NCBI GenBank assembly: GCA_026988195.1
Contig: JALSLS010000219.1
Location: forward strand, 1 to 17,956
Origin: Methylomonas sp.
GTDB taxonomy: Bacteria > Pseudomonadota > Gammaproteobacteria > Methylococcales > Methylomonadaceae
Direction of reading: 5' to 3'
Length of the DNA: 17,956 bases
Positions 14,959 to 17,956 of the stretch are shown one piece after another. A program made the position numbers and the translations under genes. Numbering within the stretch: position 1 is the first letter of the stretch; every line of letters begins with the position of its first letter. The notes beneath the pieces are model-generated. The model was not told the origin of the DNA. It did no database searches and saw nothing but the letters and a program-made list of their open reading frames with translations.

Positions 14959-15087
14959 CGTCATCTCGACAGGGATTACCGAGATCCAGAATCCAAGGAT
15001 GGGATGATTGTATAAACAAGTATCTGCTAATTATTCAGATTGTACATCCCTATACACTGGATACCAGCAATCCCTGCTGGTATGACG
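14959..15087. repeat. CGTCAT...ATGACG repeat with hairpins at both ends
   Basis: The ends are inverted: CGTCAT-N-CAGGGATT-N-ATCCAG at the left and the same pattern in reverse complement at the right. Each 31-base end folds separately around the shared GGGATT loop, with stem CTCG/CGAG at the left and ACCAGCA/TGCTGGT at the right. Similar intergenic repeats with CGTCAT ends and GGAATCCAG-like inner ends are widespread in Proteobacteria. It abuts the preceding palindrome inside the MITE-like element. Confidence 0.7.
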
Positions 15088-15141
15088 TGGAACTGGTGTG
15101 CTGTATATGGCAGAAGCTCATGGGTAATCAGGAAGATATAA

Positions 15142-15298
15142 GGCAACCAGCAACAAATAACCCACCCACCTTGTTGGCTTTTTTGTCCCTGCTCAAACCA
15201 TCTCAATCGTTACGTAGCTGGCTATGCGCCTCTTGAGATAGTTTGAGCAGAAACAAAAAATCTGCGCAATCTGGGTGGGTTATTTATTGCCAGTTACC
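15142..15298. repeat. Long palindromic repeat, copy 2 (complete, inverted relative to copy 1)
   Basis: This is a 157-bp imperfect palindrome. Outer arms GGCAACCAGCAACAAATAAC and GTTATTTATTGCCAGTTACC surround CCCACCC/GGGTGGG. An inner 18-bp stem (15189-15206 with 15233-15250, one mismatch) closes over a tip that holds the core (minus strand, 15214-15230). It matches window positions 1-163 in reverse complement but lacks that copy's 51-bp tip insertion. It begins one base after the MITE-like element's flanking duplication. Confidence 0.82.
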
Positions 15299-15420
15299 TA
15301 AGCCATTTAACTTCAGCTATTATCCTGTCGAAAAAACAATAGATTACAAACAGTCATTAGTGCCTTACAGAATTTTCATCATTAACCGACTTACTTTTAA
15401 GCCATTATTTGGCAAAATAG

Positions 15421-15547
15421 CACTGTCGCTGAACAGAAGACGGAGTTTAATGGACTTATCAACAGGACGTTGCCACGGATGGATCATGCCAACCAAGCAA
15501 ATAAGCGATCAGCAAAGCCTCAAGGTTTTTAATCTTGAGGCTTTTTT
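15421..15547 (+). ncRNA. Candidate CsrA/RsmA-binding small RNA
   Basis: This plus-strand stretch lies in a gene-free region and ends at a strong terminator. Five GGA motifs lie within 42 bases (15442, 15452, 15465, 15477, 15481). Four fall in loops of tiny predicted hairpins: AGAC-GGA-GTTT, TAA-TGGAC-TTA, CAAC-AGGAC-GTTG and CCA-CGGA-TGG. GGA in hairpin loops is the hallmark of RsmX/Y/Z and CsrB/C RNAs that sequester CsrA/RsmA. A possible promoter is TTACTT (15391-15396), 16 bp, CAAAAT (15413-15418), which would give an RNA of about 120 bases. A CTTACA half-site (15364-15369), like one half of the GacA/UvrY box, lies about 60 bases upstream. The start is approximate. The rest of 15299-15420 holds nothing else I recognise. 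Confidence 0.45.
15514..15547 (+). terminator. Rho-independent terminator, plus-strand oriented, between the candidate RNA and typA
   Basis: A perfect 9-bp stem AGCCTCAAG/CTTGAGGCT (15516-15524 with 15534-15542), extended by AA/TT, encloses a 9-base loop. On the plus strand it is followed by TTTTTT then G. On the minus strand the stem is followed only by TTTG, so it favours plus-strand transcription, although it may also slow typA transcripts arriving from the other side. Confidence 0.85.
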
Positions 15548-15558
15548 GATTGTGCTCG

Positions 15559-17370
15559 TTATGCTCTTGACGCTCGCTTTCTTTCATTCTCAGTCAGCAA
15601 AATTTTACGGAGCCTGATTGACTCTGGCGTAACTTCGACCAACTCATCATCACCAATAAATTCTAGCGCTTGCTCTAAAGTCATTTTCTGAATTTTCGCA
15701 CAAGTTAAACTTTCATCTGTTCCTGATGCACGCACGTTTGTTAATGGCTTTGGTTTAGTTGGATTCACAACCAAATCATTAGTACGTGAGTGAATACCAA
15801 CCAGCATCCCTTCATATATCTCATCGCCATTCACCACCAGAAGCTCTCCACGTGCTTGTAATGGATACAACGAATAATCAACTGCCTTACCCTTTGACAT
15901 AGAAACAAGTACGCCTCGTACACGTGTTCCTACACTGCCTTCTTTTAATGGACCATAGTGATCAAACACATGATAGTACAGACCCGAACCTGAAGTTGCT
16001 GTTAAGAACTCTGTTTGAAAACCCAACAAACCACGAGAAGGTACAATATATTCTAAACGAATACGCCCCTTACCATCTGGAACCATATCTTTTAAGTCAC
16101 CTTTACGGTCACCTAATCTTTCCATGATAGTACCTTGGTGCTCCTCTTCAACCTCAATGGTTACATACTCAAAAGGTTCAGACTTCACACCATCAATTTC
16201 TTTGATAATGACTTCAGGACGAGAAACCCCCATCTCAAAGCCTTCTCTACGCATATTTTCAATCAAAACTGAAAGATGTAATTCACCACGACCAGAGACT
16301 CTAAATTTATCAGGATCATCTGTAGTTTCAACACGCAATGCCACATTGTGCTTTAATTCTTTATCTAACCGATCAAAGATTTGACGGGTGGTAATAAATT
16401 TACCTTCTTTACCCGCAAACGGTGAATTATTAACTTGAAAAGTCATACTAACTGTTGGCTCATCAATGGATAAGGCAGGCAATGCATCTACATGATCTGG
16501 GGCACATAGTGTTTCCGATATTTGTAGCTTATCTATACCACAAAAAGCGATAATATCTCCCGCTTGAGCAGTTTCAACTTCCACCCTTTCTAAGCCACTA
16601 AAACCATAGAGTTTTAACATACGGCCATTACGCGTATTACCCTCAACATCAACCAAAGTGAGTGGCATATTACGTTTTACTGAACCTCTTTGGATACGAC
16701 CAACACCTATTACACCTACATAAGAGTTGTAATCAAGACTAATGACCTGCATTTGGAAAGGAGCATCAATATCTACCGCCGGTGGTGCTACTTTTTCGAC
16801 CACAGTTTCAAATAGGGGTGTCATATCACCCTCAGAAACACTGGGCTCTAAACCTGCGTAACCATTAATTGCTGAAGCATAAATAATAGGAAAATCTAAT
16901 TGCTCATCTGTTGCCCCTAAGTTATCAAACAAATCAAATGTTTGGTCAACCACCCAATCAGGGCGAGCACCAGGACGATCTATTTTATTAATAACAACAA
17001 TTGGCTTTAACCCTAAAGCAAAAGCTTTTTTTGTTACAAATCGTGTTTGAGGCATAGGCCCATCAACCGCGTCAACTAATAATAAAACTGAATCCACCAT
17101 CGATAAAACACGTTCGACTTCACCCCCGAAGTCAGCATGCCCAGGTGTATCCACAATATTAATGTGATATCCATTCCAGTCAATAGCAGTATTCTTTGCC
17201 AGAATAGTAATTCCACGTTCTTTTTCAAGATCATTAGAATCCATCATTCTCTCGCCCAATTGCTCATGCTCTGAGAAAGTGCCAGACTGTTCTAATAACT
17301 TATCAACCAGAGTTGTTTTACCGTGGTCAACGTGAGCAATAATTGCTATATTTCTTAATTTTTCTATCAC
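15559..17370 (-). CDS. typA: Ribosome-associated translational GTPase TypA/BipA
   Basis: This EF-G-like GTPase binds 70S ribosomes and affects ribosome assembly, stress and cold adaptation. It is 603 residues, the usual length. The GTP-binding motifs are in order: AHVDHGKTTL near 12-21, GITI in switch I, DTPGHADF, NKIDRPGA and SAINGYAG. The BipA-type C-terminal half follows with YVTIEVEEEHQGTIMERLG, PSRGLLGFQTEFLT and SKGKAVDYSL. The start is a GTG with only a weak upstream purine run. The gene is preceded by a 189-base gap containing a spaced inverted repeat, and it ends opposite the terminator of the candidate small RNA. Confidence 0.97.
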   Translation of the reverse strand: MIEKLRNIAIIAHVDHGKTTLVDKLLEQSGTFSEHEQLGERMMDSNDLEKERGITILAKNTAIDWNGYHINIVDTPGHADFGGEVERVLSMVDSVLLLVDAVDGPMPQTRFVTKKAFALGLKPIVVINKIDRPGARPDWVVDQTFDLFDNLGATDEQLDFPIIYASAINGYAGLEPSVSEGDMTPLFETVVEKVAPPAVDIDAPFQMQVISLDYNSYVGVIGVGRIQRGSVKRNMPLTLVDVEGNTRNGRMLKLYGFSGLERVEVETAQAGDIIAFCGIDKLQISETLCAPDHVDALPALSIDEPTVSMTFQVNNSPFAGKEGKFITTRQIFDRLDKELKHNVALRVETTDDPDKFRVSGRGELHLSVLIENMRREGFEMGVSRPEVIIKEIDGVKSEPFEYVTIEVEEEHQGTIMERLGDRKGDLKDMVPDGKGRIRLEYIVPSRGLLGFQTEFLTATSGSGLYYHVFDHYGPLKEGSVGTRVRGVLVSMSKGKAVDYSLYPLQARGELLVVNGDEIYEGMLVGIHSRTNDLVVNPTKPKPLTNVRASGTDESLTCAKIQKMTLEQALEFIGDDELVEVTPESIRLRKILLTENERKRASRA

Positions 17371-17454
17371 TTTAATATTTTACTGTTTAGTTTATGTTTG
17401 TTTTTATACGTAATTCAAGTACTCAAGATGATTTTACAATCTTCTGTATAGAGT

Positions 17455-17538
17455 GTAAGTTAAATCTTTTTTACGTATAGCTTAATTTTGTAGCTTAAGG
17501 AACGTATGGATTAACTTACGTTATAAATCGGTAAGTTA
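17455..17538. promoter_or_regulatory. Candidate operator cluster upstream of typA (three GTAAGTTA sites)
   Basis: TAACTTAC (17512-17519) and GTAAGTTA (17531-17538) form a perfect 8-bp inverted repeat with an 11-bp spacer. A third GTAAGTTA lies at 17455-17462. All are in the gap between the rhodanese stop and the typA GTG. I could not pick a convincing typA promoter, so the relation of these sites to transcription is inferred from position only. Confidence 0.4.
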
Positions 17539-17559
17539 TTATATGCACGATCCTACCCC

Positions 17560-17952
17560 TTAACTCTGCAGCCAAGGAAGACCATGAAACCGCCAGCCAT
17601 CTATGTTTCCACGGTGCTTGTTTTCATCTAATGCACCTTCAAATCCTTCAACGATATTAATCAGCCGCTTAAACCCCGCTTTTTCCAAAGCTTCAGCTGC
17701 GGCAACTGAGCGTACACCGCTTCTACAAAGCAAAAGTACAGGGCTCGCTTTATCATGTACTTTTTCTTCAACTTGCCTGACAAAAGAGTCATTAGTTTGC
17801 ATCCCAGGAAATTCTTTCCAAGCAATATGAATAGCATCAGGAGGACATCCAACAAAAGAATGCTCAATTGAGGTACGCACATCGACCATCACTGCCGCCA
17901 AATTACTCTGTAATAATGCCCAAGCCTGCTTAGGATTTAAATTTTCTATCAT
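17560..17952 (-). CDS. Rhodanese-like domain protein (probable sulfurtransferase)
   Basis: This is a single-domain rhodanese of 130 residues. The active-site loop is CRSGVRS with Cys76, the six-residue form typical of sulfurtransferases. VDVRTSIEHSFVGCPPDAIHIAW is the standard CH2A-like segment, and IVEGFEGALDENKHRG followed by DGWRFHGLPW is a C terminus common to a small proteobacterial subgroup. It may carry persulfide sulfur, but the acceptor is unknown. The ATG is four bases from the window edge, so its ribosome site cannot be judged and a longer frame cannot be excluded, though the length fits the family. It is 189 bases upstream of typA on the same strand. Confidence 0.9.
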   Translation of the reverse strand: MIENLNPKQAWALLQSNLAAVMVDVRTSIEHSFVGCPPDAIHIAWKEFPGMQTNDSFVRQVEEKVHDKASPVLLLCRSGVRSVAAAEALEKAGFKRLINIVEGFEGALDENKHRGNIDGWRFHGLPWLQS

Positions 17953-17956
17953 CTGT

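Larger units (their letters stand above)
14742..15132. mobile_element. MITE-like element with 26-bp terminal inverted repeats and 8-bp flanking duplication
   Basis: The ends 14742-14767 (CCTGATTACGTACGAG...) and 15107-15132 (inverted; CCTGATTACCCATGAG...) align without gaps at 20 of 26 positions. Weaker inverted similarity continues inward for about 25 more bases. Directly outside each end is AAGATATA (14734-14741 and 15133-15140), a perfect 8-bp direct repeat as expected for a target-site duplication. The 391-bp interior has no credible gene and is made of a long palindrome (14793-14956) and a CGTCAT...ATGACG repeat (14959-15087). This fits a non-autonomous element moved by a transposase encoded elsewhere. 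The family is not assigned. Confidence 0.68.

Noticed and set aside
14822..15019. A 65-codon minus-strand reading frame
   Set aside because: It lies wholly across two palindromic repeats, and its composition simply reflects the repeat sequence.
14793..15298. Remnant transposase gene inside the repeat-rich region
   Set aside because: No frame of useful length shows DDE, HUH or tyrosine recombinase motifs. The mobility call rests on terminal repeats and flanking duplication only.
15243..15617. A 124-codon plus-strand reading frame
   Set aside because: It runs through a palindromic repeat, the candidate small RNA, a terminator hairpin and into the 3' end of typA, with no ribosome site and no recognisable domain.
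1..17956. CRISPR array or phage/defence gene island
   Set aside because: The repeats are few, palindromic and dispersed rather than regularly spaced, and every convincing gene is a housekeeping gene.

Overview
The window is a stretch of core chromosome from an AT-rich gammaproteobacterium. The main evidence is gene order. rpsU, dnaG and rpoD form a macromolecular-synthesis operon with tsaD divergent from it, and a CAT-anticodon tRNA lies just beyond rpoD, as ileX lies near rpoD in Escherichia coli. The histidine genes are unfused (hisB without the phosphatase domain, hisI and hisE separate) and run into tatABC. The protein sequences are closest in feel to free-living marine or sulfur/methylotroph-type Gammaproteobacteria (Thiotrichales-like), but that placement is a guess.

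Layout. Positions 1-163 hold a palindromic repeat ending at the metK stop. metK (163-1323, minus) is followed by a terminator and tRNA (1392-1503, minus), then rpoD, dnaG, yqeY and rpsU (1513-5861, all minus, transcribed rpsU to rpoD). tsaD (5981-7000) is on the plus strand. A degenerate repeat separates it from convergent plsY (7182-7754, minus). folB and folK (7975-8823, plus) converge on a pteridine reductase-like gene (8831-9562, minus). That gene is the last of a long minus-strand cluster read as hisB-hisH-hisA-hisF-hisI-hisE-tatA-tatB-tatC-reductase (14653 down to 8831). A gene-free stretch of about 900 bases (14657-15558) is packed with repeats. It is followed by typA (15559-17370, minus) and a rhodanese-like gene (17560-17952, minus).

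Functions. The genes cover SAM synthesis, replication and transcription initiation, ribosome and tRNA modification, phospholipid synthesis, folate/pterin metabolism, histidine biosynthesis and twin-arginine export. The coding content is ordinary and nearly all families are recognisable.

The unusual material is between genes. (1) A 391-bp MITE-like element upstream of hisB has 26-bp imperfect terminal inverted repeats and a perfect 8-bp flanking duplication. (2) A family of long palindromic repeats has a near-identical 17-base core at the hairpin tip. One copy starts the window, an inverted copy lies near typA, a degenerate copy follows tsaD, and an unrelated-stem palindrome inside the MITE-like element carries the same core. 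(3) A plus-strand candidate small RNA before the typA terminator region has five GGA motifs, four of them in small predicted hairpin loops, like the CsrA/RsmA-sequestering RNAs. (4) A perfect spaced 8-bp inverted repeat, with a third copy nearby, lies in the typA upstream region. All of these come from reading by eye; no searches or folding programs were run.
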